From Ardenticatenaceae bacterium (GTDB lineage Bacteria > Chloroflexota > Anaerolineae > Promineifilales > Promineifilaceae): a stretch of 64,000 bases of DNA. The position numbers were made by a program, and so were the translations under genes. Shown one piece after another: positions 33,773 through 42,313 of the stretch. How positions within the stretch are numbered: position 1 is the stretch's first letter; each line of letters begins with the position of its first letter. Below the pieces are notes generated by a model. It saw only the letters and a program-made list of their open reading frames with translations, did no database searches and was not told the DNA's origin. The DNA lies in assembly GCA_020634455.1 (NCBI GenBank), contig JACKBQ010000002.1, positions 1,860,001 to 1,924,000 on the forward strand, read 5' to 3'.

Positions 33773-35176
33773 TTAATCTTCTGGTCGCTCACCTGCCGAA
33801 GCCATTTTCACCAACTTCGGATCAAAGCGGGCCATCTTTTCCACCAAATCTGCCTGCGCCGCCATCACTTCGTGGATGTCCTTGTAGGCCATCGGCACCT
33901 CATCCAGCCCGGCAGACAGCAGCGTCACGTCCCGCTCCCGCAGGAACTTCTTCACCTCCGACCAGGTGAACGATTTGATCGCCTGCTTGCGGCTCATGCG
34001 CCGCCCCGCGCCGTGCGCCGCAGAACTCAGCGCCGCCTCATTCCCCTTGCCGCGCACCACAAAGCCCGGCGCACCCATCGAGCCAGGGATAATGCCTAAC
34101 ACGCCTTCACCCGCAGGCGTCGCGCCTTTGCGATGCACAATGGCCGTTTCGCCATCGTGCTGCTCTTTCCAGGCGAAGTTGTGATGATTTTCGATGTCTA
34201 GCAGCACCTTGGCGCTAAGCGCTTTGACCACGTGCTGGTGAATGCAGGCGTGATTGGCGGCGGCGTACTGGCCCATCAGCTGCATGGCGGCCCAATATTC
34301 CCGCCCGGCGTCGCTGTCCAAATCCAGCCAGGCCAGGTGACGCAGCTCTTTGGGCAGTTCAGGATGCAGCTCCATCGCCAGCTTGCTGTAATGGTCGGCC
34401 ACCGTCGCCCCGGAGCCGCGACTTCCGCTGTGGCTCAGCAGCGCCAAATATTCGCCCGTGGGCAAGCCGAGTTGGTCATTCAAAATAGTGAGTATGCCAA
34501 ATTCCACAAAATGGTTGCCGCTGCCGCTAGTGCCGAGCTGCTCCCACGCTTTGTCACGCAGGCGTTGGGTAACGGCCGTTACCCCCCAATCCATCTCCAT
34601 CACCGGATGATCGCGCCGTTCCCCCTTGCGGAAATTGGCCCCGATGCCAAAGCGCGTCTCGTACTCGATGGCGTTGGCCAGCCGCTTCTGCTCGCCGCGC
34701 AAGGTGTGCGGCGGTAGGTTCAGTACGCTCAGCTTCATGCGGCAGGCGATGTCCACGCCCACCGCGTAGGGGATGACGGCGTTGCGCACCGCCAACACCC
34801 CGCCGATGGGTAAGCCGTAGCCCAGGTGGGCGTCGGGCATCAGCGCCCCGCGCACGGAGACGGGCAGCTGGGCCGCGTTTTTCATCTGGTTCACGGAGTT
34901 TTCGTCGAGGTCATCGCCCCAAATCTGGAAAGGGGCCGGTTCTTTGCGGGGCTTGAAGTGCGGCTGCTCCCGTTCGTGCTGCAAAATGGCAGCGGCTAGT
35001 TTATCGAACAGTTCATCTTGTAGGTAATCGGTGGGATTTTCGACAACGGCCGTTATCAAATCAGGAATATCTCGCTTGGCAATCCCAAAGGCGCGGGCTT
35101 CGCGAACGGCCGTACCCGCCAGCCGCATCGCTTCCCCCTGTGGCACTCCCAATCGGGCAAATTTTCGTGCATTCAT
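33773..35176 (-). CDS. rtcB: RtcB RNA ligase (3'-phosphate/5'-hydroxyl joining)
   Basis: GTP-dependent RNA ligase of 467 residues, full length. The manganese site residues appear in PYAVGVDIACRMKLSV and GTSGSGNHFVEFG, with further His residues in LALLSHSGSRGSG. The guanylated active-site histidine lies in SSAAHGAGRRMSR. It is preceded by an AAAGGA sequence. No archease or RtcA gene is nearby; the upstream neighbour is RNase J, so the pair may act together in RNA repair or turnover, which is inference. Two ACGGCCGT copies fall near the N-terminus. Confidence 0.93.
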   Translation of the reverse strand: MNARKFARLGVPQGEAMRLAGTAVREARAFGIAKRDIPDLITAVVENPTDYLQDELFDKLAAAILQHEREQPHFKPRKEPAPFQIWGDDLDENSVNQMKNAAQLPVSVRGALMPDAHLGYGLPIGGVLAVRNAVIPYAVGVDIACRMKLSVLNLPPHTLRGEQKRLANAIEYETRFGIGANFRKGERRDHPVMEMDWGVTAVTQRLRDKAWEQLGTSGSGNHFVEFGILTILNDQLGLPTGEYLALLSHSGSRGSGATVADHYSKLAMELHPELPKELRHLAWLDLDSDAGREYWAAMQLMGQYAAANHACIHQHVVKALSAKVLLDIENHHNFAWKEQHDGETAIVHRKGATPAGEGVLGIIPGSMGAPGFVVRGKGNEAALSSAAHGAGRRMSRKQAIKSFTWSEVKKFLRERDVTLLSAGLDEVPMAYKDIHEVMAAQADLVEKMARFDPKLVKMASAGERPED

Positions 35177-35226
35177 GGCTTACACAATCCTTTCTCTCAA
35201 CTTCTCCGCCACAATTGTAACAGAAA

Positions 35227-35262
35227 CAAAAAAAGGCCGAACTGAAATTAATCAGTTCGGCC
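35227..35262 (-). terminator. Intrinsic terminator of the RNase J gene
   Basis: GGCCGAACTGA (35235-35245) pairs perfectly with TCAGTTCGGCC (35252-35262). On the minus strand the stem is followed by eight T residues. It separates RNase J from rtcB. Confidence 0.88.
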
Positions 35263-35335
35263 AATTTGTTATTTTCATCACAGATTGCGCAAATTTACCA
35301 GATTTTTTATCTTTTGAATCTGCCAAATCTGTGAT

Positions 35336-36967
35336 TTACACGCGAACGATGTGGGGCAGAATCACCGGGCGGGATTGGGTTTGGCGGTAGAAGAAGTTTT
35401 CCAGCGTTTGGCGAATGGTATCGTCGTGGGAACGGCCGTTTTGCTTCAACGCCCGCTTCAAATTCCGCTTCGCCTCATCCATCAACGCCTGCGACGCATC
35501 CATGCGCAAAAAGCCCCGGCTGATAAGCTGGACTTCGCCCGCCAGTTGGCGCTTTTTGTTCAGCGGCACATACACCAGCACAAAGCCATCCTGCGACAGC
35601 CGTTCGCGGTCACGCAGCACCAGATCGCCAATTTCGCCAATGAGCGAGCCATCCACGTACACATCGTTGGCCGGAACCGTTTCGTCCAGCCAGGCTGCCT
35701 GACCATCGCTGACCCAAGTGGAGCCATTTTCCAGAATGAAAATGTTTTCAGCCACCACGCCGCTCTTTTGGGCGAGCTGCGCGTGCAGATGCTGATGGCG
35801 CGTTTCGCCATGCACCGGGATGAAAAAGCGCGGCTGCACCGTTTCCAGCATGATGCGCATATCTTCGCGGTTGCCGTGCCCGGAAACGTGTACCGTCGCC
35901 AGCGGCCCGTACACCACGTTCGCCCCTCGGCTAAACAGATTGTTCAGCATGCGGCCCACATCTTCCTCGTTGCCGGGGATGGTGCCGCCAGACACAATAA
36001 TCGTGTCGCCGCTGTGGACTTCCACCTCGCGGTGTTCGCCTTTGGCCATGCGGTTCAGCGCCGAGCGGGGTTCGCCCTGGGAACCGGTAGAGAGAATGAC
36101 CAGCTTCTCCTGTGGCACGTTGGCGGTAATGTCTACCAGCAGCTTCTTTGGAATTTTGAGATAGCCCAACTCGCGGGCCAATTCCACATTTTGCTTCAGG
36201 CTTCGCCCGGTGAGCGCCACTTTACGGCCGTATTTATCCGCCAGGTTAATCACTTCCTGCAAACGGGCCAACACAGAGGAGAAAGTGGCGATGATGATGC
36301 GACGGCCGTTTGCCTCAGCAAACAGTGCATCCAGCGCATCCGTTACCAGCTGCTCCGTCGGCGTACGACCGGGGCGGTCCGCATTGGTGCTGTCCGCCAG
36401 CAAGGCCAGCACGCCGTTGGGCGTGAGCGCTTTCAGCCGCTTAAGGTCGGTGGTGCGGCCGCCAGCGGGTGTTTCGTCCAGCTTGTAGTCGCCAGTGTGG
36501 ACCACTGCGCCGACGGGTGTGTCAATCACCAACCCTACCGAAGCGGGGATGGAGTGGGCCACGGCAAACGGACTTACCCGGAACGGGCCGAGGTGAACGG
36601 TTTGCTTGTCGTCAATTTTCTCCAGCGTCACCTGCTCGCGAAGGCCCGCTTCTTCCAGCTTGCCAGCCACCATGCCCAGCGTGAGGTCGGTGCCGTAAAC
36701 GGGCACATTCACCTGCTTGAGTAGGTACGGCAGGCCGCCGATGTGGTCCATGTGGCCGTGTGTCAGCACGATGCCGCGCAAAATCTCTTTGTTTTCGATG
36801 ACGTATTGGAAATCTGGCAAAACGAGGTCAATGCCGTACAAATCGCTTTCGGGGAACATCACCCCGCAATCTACAATAATCATGTTACGGCCGTATTCCA
36901 CTACTGTCATGTTCTTACCAATTTCCCCCAGGCCGCCCAAGGGAATAATCTTCAAATTTTTACTCAT
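35336..36967 (-). CDS. rnj: Ribonuclease J
   Basis: Metallo-beta-lactamase/beta-CASP ribonuclease of 543 residues. It opens with the family signature LKIIPLGGLGEIGKNM, has the zinc motif HGHMDHIGG at about 70-78, the second histidine region HSIPASVGLVIDTPVG, and beta-CASP motifs including STGSQGEPRSALNRMA and HVSGHGNREDM; the C-terminal RNase J domain follows (FIPVHGETRHQHLHAQLA). It degrades and matures mRNA and rRNA by 5'-exonucleolytic and endonucleolytic cleavage. It is a separate unit with its own terminator. ATG 36967 lacks an obvious ribosome binding site. Confidence 0.95.
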   Translation of the reverse strand: MSKNLKIIPLGGLGEIGKNMTVVEYGRNMIIVDCGVMFPESDLYGIDLVLPDFQYVIENKEILRGIVLTHGHMDHIGGLPYLLKQVNVPVYGTDLTLGMVAGKLEEAGLREQVTLEKIDDKQTVHLGPFRVSPFAVAHSIPASVGLVIDTPVGAVVHTGDYKLDETPAGGRTTDLKRLKALTPNGVLALLADSTNADRPGRTPTEQLVTDALDALFAEANGRRIIIATFSSVLARLQEVINLADKYGRKVALTGRSLKQNVELARELGYLKIPKKLLVDITANVPQEKLVILSTGSQGEPRSALNRMAKGEHREVEVHSGDTIIVSGGTIPGNEEDVGRMLNNLFSRGANVVYGPLATVHVSGHGNREDMRIMLETVQPRFFIPVHGETRHQHLHAQLAQKSGVVAENIFILENGSTWVSDGQAAWLDETVPANDVYVDGSLIGEIGDLVLRDRERLSQDGFVLVYVPLNKKRQLAGEVQLISRGFLRMDASQALMDEAKRNLKRALKQNGRSHDDTIRQTLENFFYRQTQSRPVILPHIVRV

Positions 36968-37453
36968 AAAACGTTTCTAACTGGTTCCTTTGCTGCGCCG
37001 GTAGTCAGGTGCAGCGTCTAAAATGGTTTCTTCTTAAATAGCCACAAGTTTTTCTTTACGTGTGGGTTTAAGAAGGTTTAAATGGTTTTTCGAAATAAGT
37101 ACGAGCCAAAACGGCCGTACCGAAAATTTATTTTGTCAATCCAGCAGCACCTGTGCCACCGACCAGCACAAACGTACAGGCACGGCAAACCGTTGCAGAT
37201 GGGTGTTCCTAAACTGTGTCTAACTAGGGCAATTGGCTCAAAAAGGAGTTTAACAGCACAAAAGTTGGAATCAGGCAGGTATAGCAAAAAAAATTCTTAC
37301 TTATTAATCACGGTGGTTAGAATAGCATAATTGAACAAGAAAGTCATTAAATTGGGAAATTTCTCATAATGGGGTGTGGGTGAGCAACAAAAACGACCTG
37401 CCCACAGGACAGGTCGCCGAACTGTTTATTGAAATTTGAAGGGTGAATTGCAT
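36968..37453. other. Gene-free region of about 490 bases
   Basis: It contains one ACGGCCGT copy (37111-37118), AT-rich stretches that may hold the RNase J promoter, and the terminator at 37388-37416. Small open frames on both strands (for example 37078-37287) lack ribosome binding sites and look non-coding. Some GC-rich parts (37135-37210) could be a gene remnant, but none is identifiable. Confidence 0.4.
37388..37416 (-). terminator. Intrinsic terminator of the Cys-rich small protein gene
   Basis: CGACCTG (37394-37400) pairs with CAGGTCG (37410-37416); on the minus strand TTTTTGTT follows. It lies about 40 bases beyond the stop codon at 37454. Confidence 0.8.
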
Positions 37454-37681
37454 TTAATGGTTGTATAAACGGCCGTCTCCCTCTTGATCCACCCAAACAC
37501 ACGGATCTTCCATGTGGGTGCATTGGTAACCGGCTGAACATTTGCGGTCCAATACGCGATACTCCTCGCCGCCCTTGTTCATCAGCCCGACGGGGTAAAC
37601 GCGCTTCTCAAACAACTCGACCTCGCCATTGACAAACTTGCAATTTTTGGTGCCCAATTTAATCCATTCTGCCTGTGCCAT
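37454..37681 (-). CDS. Small Cys-containing protein (75 residues), function unknown
   Basis: Short protein starting MAQAEWIKLGTKNCKFVNGE. It has four Cys residues, three clustered in the C-terminal half (DRKCSAGYQCTHMEDPCVW), consistent with a metal site. AAGGAAG lies before ATG 37681 and an intrinsic terminator follows, so it is a genuine single-gene unit although a longer frame runs upstream to 37777 through the previous terminator. Family not recognised. Confidence 0.65.
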   Translation of the reverse strand: MAQAEWIKLGTKNCKFVNGEVELFEKRVYPVGLMNKGGEEYRVLDRKCSAGYQCTHMEDPCVWVDQEGDGRLYNH

Positions 37682-37733
37682 CGGTTCACTTCCTTTTCCA
37701 TTTTTAAAACTGATGCAATCTTGGGGGCAGTGT

Positions 37734-37769
37734 AAAAAAAACGGCCGTTCCTCAAAAGTGAAGAACGGC
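37734..37769 (-). terminator. Intrinsic terminator of the HNH gene (contains ACGGCCGT)
   Basis: GAACGGC (37763-37769) pairs with GCCGTTC (37744-37750), and on the minus strand the stem is followed by eight T residues. The T-proximal arm contains the octamer at 37741-37748. Confidence 0.75.
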
Positions 37770-37803
37770 ACGCACACGATCGATAAATGTCACAGAGACT
37801 GAA

Positions 37804-38325
37804 TTACACTTGCAGGTAAATTTTCCACGCTTCGGGGATGCTGCCAGAGGCCACTAGATAATCCACGCGGGGCGTTTTGGGCTCCCACAGCAGATGCATC
37901 CCTGCTTCGTGGGGCAGTCGGCTGCCTTTGCGGTTATTGCAGGAGGAGCAGGCACAGGCGGTATTGGTCCAGGTATTACGGCCGTTTCGGCTCTTGGGCA
38001 CAATGTGATCCACCGAAAAATCCGTGTGGCGCAAAATACGGCCGCCTTGCCGACTGCCGGGCATCACACCACAGTAAATGCAGGTGAAATCATCCCGCCG
38101 CATCACTGCCCGACGGCTCCAGGAAGCGCCTCGCTTGGGCACATTCACATATCGCCGCAGCCGTAAGACAGTCGGAATTTCCAACGTTGAAGCGGTGCTA
38201 GAGAGCGCTACCATCTCTTCCGTAGCCGCATCTACCACTTCGCGCAACAACAAAGACAACGCCCGCCGTTTTGGAATCACTGCCAGGGGTTCGTAGCTTG
38301 CATTCAAGAGCAGGACTGCAACCAT
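37804..38325 (-). CDS. HNH endonuclease
   Basis: Protein of 173 residues. The first third (VAVLLLNASYEPLAVIPKRRALSLLL) is characteristic of a conserved family of single-domain HNH proteins in cyanobacteria, actinobacteria and Chloroflexota. The HNH motif spans about 85-140: a zinc pair CIYCG, then FSVDHIVPKSRNGRNTWTN with the catalytic Asp-His, and CSSCNNRKG. AAGGAG before ATG 38325 sets the start; a longer frame reaches 38367. Members are proposed to act in DNA repair or recombination, but the role is unproven. It is a free-standing gene between two terminators. Confidence 0.88.
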   Translation of the reverse strand: MVAVLLLNASYEPLAVIPKRRALSLLLREVVDAATEEMVALSSTASTLEIPTVLRLRRYVNVPKRGASWSRRAVMRRDDFTCIYCGVMPGSRQGGRILRHTDFSVDHIVPKSRNGRNTWTNTACACSSCNNRKGSRLPHEAGMHLLWEPKTPRVDYLVASGSIPEAWKIYLQV

Positions 38326-38496
38326 GTTCTTCTCCTTGCAACTGACCAATCCCAACGGATTGACCATGCCCGTTAAACCTGTGACAAACTTTTTAACCTG
38401 CTAATTGGCTAAATTTTTCACAAACTTCAGCCAAATTCCGGCGCATTTTACCATAAAGTGTCAAAAAAGCGGTCAATTATTTGTTAAAATTGGCAA

Positions 38497-38534
38497 CAAA
38501 AAAGTGTGGCACGCTGGCAGCGCACCACACTTTT
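38497..38534. terminator. Strong bidirectional hairpin terminator
   Basis: AAAAGTGTGG (38500-38509) pairs with CCACACTTTT (38525-38534), with inner CGCTG/CAGCG pairs forming an almost continuous stem. On the minus strand the stem is followed by six T. It ends the UspA-like gene at 38619. Confidence 0.85.
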
Positions 38535-38618
38535 GCAAAACAACCGAATTTGAAGATGATCATTGGCCGTTCGCAACCTTCTAACAAAGGTTATGCTTCT
38601 TGGCCTCTTACTTAAAAA

Positions 38619-39083
38619 TCAAACAAGCGGCTGCCAATTGTTGGCAAACAACGCAAATTTTTCCTGCTCTTTTGATTCAAATTTTGCCAATTGATTCGGC
38701 AAAATGACCACATCTACGCCGTAGGAGTCTGCGTATTGGGATATGGTTTCATCATTGTAGCCAACGGCCGTATCAATGGTAAGCGCCACCTCGCCAAACC
38801 GCTGGGCATGAGCCCGAAAGCCACGTAATGCTGAAAACAACAGCTCGCGGTCGTAAGTATTGTTTTCACACACTACCAAAAGCACCAAGTCCATCTTGAT
38901 TTTGGCTGCAAAATCCAACACCGAAGTCACGACCATGTCGGTTAAATACTCGTATTGGATGGGAAGCAGGATGCTTTGTACAACAGATGGGTAGCTACGT
39001 GGCCTCTGCCAGGAGGCTGTAGTAACTGGCAAATAATGCCAGGCAGATTCCGTAGATGTCGTAGGGGTAAACGATCGTATCAT
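38619..39083 (-). CDS. Universal stress protein (UspA)-like protein
   Basis: Protein of 154 residues. From about residue 36 it has the Usp fold pattern: ILLPIQYEYLTDMVVTSVLDFAAKIKMDLVLLVVCE, and ends with a DETISQYADSYGVDVVILPN segment matching the usual ADxxxxDLIVxG strand. The Gly-rich ATP-binding loop of classical UspA is not obvious, so nucleotide binding is doubtful. GGGAGG lies eleven bases before ATG 39083. Between it and PPK2 is a divergent promoter region of about 260 bases. A role in stress physiology is inferred from family only. Confidence 0.65.
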   Translation of the reverse strand: MIRSFTPTTSTESAWHYLPVTTASWQRPRSYPSVVQSILLPIQYEYLTDMVVTSVLDFAAKIKMDLVLLVVCENNTYDRELLFSALRGFRAHAQRFGEVALTIDTAVGYNDETISQYADSYGVDVVILPNQLAKFESKEQEKFALFANNWQPLV

Positions 39084-39343
39084 TACAGGCACCTCCCTAG
39101 TTAGATTTACAATATGCTATACTGAACTCAATGTGAATCGTGATGCGCTCTGCGAATTATATCTTCCGTAACCATGGCCCCGGCGGGCCATCAACTGCAA
39201 AAGTTAACCTTACAGGAAATCTTACAGTATCGTTAAGTCTAATCAATTCCACCCACTGGCACAAGGGTCATAGGCATTGCGTACTATCGTCTCTTTTTTT
39301 AATAAGAAATAGCTATTAATCTTTCTATTCACACGAGGAGAAA

Positions 39344-40207
39344 ATGATGGGAAACGAATCAGATGCACCAGAAACGGCCGTATCCCCCACAAAATCCATT
39401 CTGCGTAAGGATGGCAAACTCAAATCAGAATTTTACGACAAAGAGTTGTCCCGCCTGCAAGAAGAGCTGATCAAGCTGCAATATTGGGTACAGGAAAAAG
39501 GGCTGCGTGTGGTAATTTTGTTTGAAGGACGGGATGCCGCTGGTAAAGGTGGCGTCATCAAGCGCATTACCGAACAGATGAACCCCCGCATTGCCCGCAT
39601 TGTGGCCCTGGGCACCCCCAGCGACCGCGAGAAAACACAGTGGTGGTTCCAACGGTACGTGGCCCAACTGCCCGCCGCTGGCGAAATTGTGCTCTTCGAC
39701 CGCAGCTGGTACAACCGCGCCCTCGTCGAGCGCGTCATGGGCTTTTGCACCGATTTGCAATACCAGGAATTCTTGCGCTCCTGCCCCCAATTCGAGCGGA
39801 TGCTGGTGCGATCCGGCATCATTGTCCTCAAATATTGGTTCTCTGTCAGCGATGAAGAACAGGAACGCCGCTTCCAATCCCGCCTCACCAGCCCCGTCAA
39901 ACGGTGGAAGCTCAGCCCGATGGATATCGAATCGCGCAACCGCTGGGTGGAATACTCCCGCGCCAAAGACAGCATGTTCGACCATACGGACATCAAGCAG
40001 TGCCCCTGGTTTGTGGTGCCCTCCGACGACAAAAAACGGGCCCGGCTCAACTGCATCAGCCACATCCTCAGCAGCATTGAATATGAAGACATCACCCCAG
40101 AGCAAATTGCGCTGCCGCCGCGCCAGCGAGAGTCCGGCTACATCCGCCCGCCGATGAATGAGCAGACCTTTGTGCCAGATTTGTACCCCACGCTGGCAAC
40201 AGATTAA
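39344..40207 (+). CDS. ppk2: Polyphosphate kinase 2 (PPK2)
   Basis: Enzyme of 287 residues that transfers phosphate between polyphosphate and nucleotides. The Walker A-like loop EGRDAAGKGG is at 61-70, the Walker B region is IVLFDRSWYNR near 113-123, and the lid motif follows (GFCTDLQYQEFL); SDEEQERRFQSRL and KWKLSPMD-type regions complete the PPK2 pattern (here RWKLSPMDIESRNRW). GAGGAG precedes the ATG. Its substrate class (ADP or AMP) cannot be decided by eye. It probably helps nucleotide regeneration or polyphosphate storage. A PQQ-type dehydrogenase gene follows by 39 bases in the same direction. Confidence 0.93.
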   Translation: MMGNESDAPETAVSPTKSILRKDGKLKSEFYDKELSRLQEELIKLQYWVQEKGLRVVILFEGRDAAGKGGVIKRITEQMNPRIARIVALGTPSDREKTQWWFQRYVAQLPAAGEIVLFDRSWYNRALVERVMGFCTDLQYQEFLRSCPQFERMLVRSGIIVLKYWFSVSDEEQERRFQSRLTSPVKRWKLSPMDIESRNRWVEYSRAKDSMFDHTDIKQCPWFVVPSDDKKRARLNCISHILSSIEYEDITPEQIALPPRQRESGYIRPPMNEQTFVPDLYPTLATD

Positions 40208-40246
40208 CGGTCAAAATCAGCAATTTTCAGGTGTGGAGGTTTTGGC

Positions 40247-41419
40247 ATGACGCGGAAGCGCATTTTGTACGGACTGTTGGCCTTGGTGGGCATTTGTGCG
40301 GTAACGGCCGTTGCCATCTACTTCTACGCCCGCCAACAGATCAACTTTGCCGGTGGGCGCGGCGATGCCCAGATAGCCGACATCTCCCTGCCCGATGGCT
40401 TTGCTATTCAGGTTTTTGCTGAAGGGCTGCGCGGGCCGCGCTTCATGGCTGTGGGGCCAGATAGCGTACTGTACGTCGCCGACCGGGGCAACGACCGTAT
40501 CGTCGCCCTGCCAGACGCCAACGGCGACGGCCAGGCCGACGAAATCCGCGTGGTGGCCGAGGGATTGAACAACCCGCACAACCTGATTTTCCATGAAGGC
40601 AGCTGGTACGTGGCGGTAACAGAAGGCGTGGTGCGCCTGAATGACAGCGACGGCGACGGCGTGGCTGAAAGCTTTACCACGCTGCTGGATACCTTTCTGC
40701 CGCCCGGCCAGCACAGTAGCCGCACCATCGCCTTTTTGCCAGACGGCCGTCTGCTCATCTCCGCCGGTTCTACCTGCAACGTTTGCGAAGAAGAAGACCC
40801 GCGCCGCGCCGCCATCACCGTCTATGACAGCCCCGTTGGGCAAGACCAGCTCACCGGGGAGCAAATTTACGCCAGCGGGCTGCGCAACGCCGTCGGGCTG
40901 ACCATTCATCCAGAAACCGGGCAACTGTGGGTCACCAACAACGGCCGTGATCTGCTGGGCGATGATCTGCCACCAGAAACCGTCTACAGCGTGACAGAAG
41001 GCGGCGATTACGGCTGGCCATCCTGCCACAGCGGCACTGTGGTAGACCCCGAATTTGGTTTTGACGGCGCGTGTGCGGTTGCCGGGAAGCCCGTGGTGAC
41101 CATCCAGGCCCACTCAGCGCCTTTGGGGCTTACCTTTTACACAGGCGACGCTTTTCCCGCCGAGTACCAGGGCGACCTGTTTGTGGCGCTGCACGGGTCG
41201 TGGAACCGCAGCGTGCCCACAGGGTACAAAATTGTGCGTGTACCGCTGGACGGCAGCATAGCCACAGGTCCTGTTGAAGATTTTGCCACAGGCTGGTTAA
41301 ATGAAGCAGATTACTCGTCAAACGGCCGTCCCGTGGGCGTCACGGTGGGTGCAGATGGCGCACTTTACGTCAGCGACGACAAAGGCGGCTACATTTACCG
41401 AATCTATGCGGAGCCTTGA
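40247..41419 (+). CDS. Exported sorbosone/glucose dehydrogenase-like beta-propeller protein
   Basis: Protein of 390 residues with an N-terminal membrane signal (ILYGLLALVGICAVTAVAIYFYA) and a six-bladed propeller of the GSDH/SNDH type. Visible blade motifs are ISLPDGFAIQVFAEGLRGPR, SVLYVADRGNDRI, ADEIRVVAEGLNNPHNL and GLRNAVGLTIHPETGQLWVTNNGRD. Family members oxidise sugars with PQQ; whether PQQ is bound here is uncertain, and no pqq genes are seen. GGAGG lies before the ATG. It is probably periplasmic or surface located. Four ACGGCCGT copies are present, two encoding natural-looking Asn-Gly-Arg turns. Confidence 0.82.
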   Translation: MTRKRILYGLLALVGICAVTAVAIYFYARQQINFAGGRGDAQIADISLPDGFAIQVFAEGLRGPRFMAVGPDSVLYVADRGNDRIVALPDANGDGQADEIRVVAEGLNNPHNLIFHEGSWYVAVTEGVVRLNDSDGDGVAESFTTLLDTFLPPGQHSSRTIAFLPDGRLLISAGSTCNVCEEEDPRRAAITVYDSPVGQDQLTGEQIYASGLRNAVGLTIHPETGQLWVTNNGRDLLGDDLPPETVYSVTEGGDYGWPSCHSGTVVDPEFGFDGACAVAGKPVVTIQAHSAPLGLTFYTGDAFPAEYQGDLFVALHGSWNRSVPTGYKIVRVPLDGSIATGPVEDFATGWLNEADYSSNGRPVGVTVGADGALYVSDDKGGYIYRIYAEP

Positions 41420-41424
41420 GACCG

Positions 41425-41721
41425 ATGTCAATCATAACCACACTCGTACTCATTCTCATGTTTTTCACCCCCACCGTTTCTGTGATGGCCGTGATGCTGC
41501 AATCTACGAACGGCCGTCAGCGCAGCCCAGCCATTATCGGGATGATGATTTTGTTTGCCATCGGCATTCACCTGCTGGGGGCGCGGGGACTCATAAATAC
41601 ATTTCTAACCATCAACAGCAGCAGCGCCCTCATCGCCACGATCATTTCCACAATCGTGGCCTTGCTATTGGGCGTGGCGCTGGGGTTGCTGGTGCAAGAC
41701 TTTCGCAAAAACAAGCCGTAA
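41425..41721 (+). CDS. Small membrane protein, function unknown
   Basis: Protein of 98 residues with three hydrophobic helices (starting MSIITTLVLILMFFTPTVSVM, then IIGMMILFAIGIHLLGARG, then ALIATIISTIVALLLGVALGLLV). No family recognised. It starts six bases after the dehydrogenase gene stop and is likely co-transcribed. The ACGGCCGT copy encodes the Asn-Gly-Arg between helices one and two. An alternative start lies three codons upstream. Confidence 0.55.
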   Translation: MSIITTLVLILMFFTPTVSVMAVMLQSTNGRQRSPAIIGMMILFAIGIHLLGARGLINTFLTINSSSALIATIISTIVALLLGVALGLLVQDFRKNKP

Positions 41722-41724
41722 TTT

Positions 41725-42117
41725 TCAGGTGTGCAGCAAAAACTCGTTGCCATCGGGGTCTACGAAGCGAGCTTCCTGGTCTCCCTCACCTTCGCCGTAG
41801 GGATGCTGGATCAGATCCAGCGTGAAGGGCACGCCGCGCGCTTTTAGCTCATGGTAAGTCGCTTCAATGTCATCGGCAGTGAAAACCACACCGCTCACGC
41901 CACCAATGCGCGGGTCTTGCGGATCGTTGGGGGCGTAGAGGGCTATCGTGGTCGCGTGTTTATCCCTCCGCGCAGCTTCAGGCACAAGCCACACCAGACG
42001 GTCCACGCCGTCATCAAACGTTGATAGTTCAACAAAGCCCAGCTTATTGACATAAAACGCCAACGAGCGGTCTAAATCGGCGACAAAAAGGGTGATCATT
42101 TGCAGATGAGAAATCAT
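41725..42117 (-). CDS. Glyoxalase/VOC family protein
   Basis: Protein of 130 residues forming a complete VOC (glyoxalase/bleomycin resistance/dioxygenase) unit. It begins MISHLQMITLFVADLDRSLAF, with FYVNKLGFVE, continues through VVFTADDIEATYHELKARG and ends in the metal-ligand region ARFVDPDGNEFLLH. AAAGGAG lies eight bases before ATG 42117. The substrate is unknown. It is convergent with the small membrane protein gene with only three bases between stops. Note the absence of an ACGGCCGT copy. Confidence 0.88.
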   Translation of the reverse strand: MISHLQMITLFVADLDRSLAFYVNKLGFVELSTFDDGVDRLVWLVPEAARRDKHATTIALYAPNDPQDPRIGGVSGVVFTADDIEATYHELKARGVPFTLDLIQHPYGEGEGDQEARFVDPDGNEFLLHT

Positions 42118-42196
42118 GCCAGCCTCTCCTTTTGCGAACATGACGCAGAACAGCGATAATTCTAACCGATTTATCCAACTTTTTAGGTTGCGCTCA

Positions 42197-42286
42197 GACT
42201 TTTGAAGTTTATTTGCCTAAAATTGGTGTGATTCGGCACAAAATTCAAAAGTCCTCAAAGAGGGAACGGCTACATTTTTAGGCAAA
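42197..42286 (+). promoter_or_regulatory. Interleaved inverted repeats upstream of the phosphoesterase gene
   Basis: GACTTTTGAA (42197-42206) pairs perfectly with TTCAAAAGTC (42244-42253); TTTGCCTAAAA (42212-42222) pairs perfectly with TTTTAGGCAAA (42276-42286). The pairs alternate, so both hairpins can coexist only as a pseudoknot; otherwise they exclude each other. The second hairpin is followed by TTTTTG, like a terminator, 24 bases before the start codon. Confidence 0.6.
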
Positions 42287-42313
42287 TTTTTGTAATTTTC
42301 GGGAGAAAAGCGA

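Noticed and set aside
35351..36724. Long open frame of 457 codons on the plus strand opposite RNase J
   Set aside because: It is the antisense shadow of a high-confidence RNase J gene; composition is His/Arg/Val rich with no motif and no ribosome binding site.
37078..37330. Small open frames on both strands in the gap before the Cys-rich gene
   Set aside because: No ribosome binding site, no motif, and both strands are open only because the region is short.
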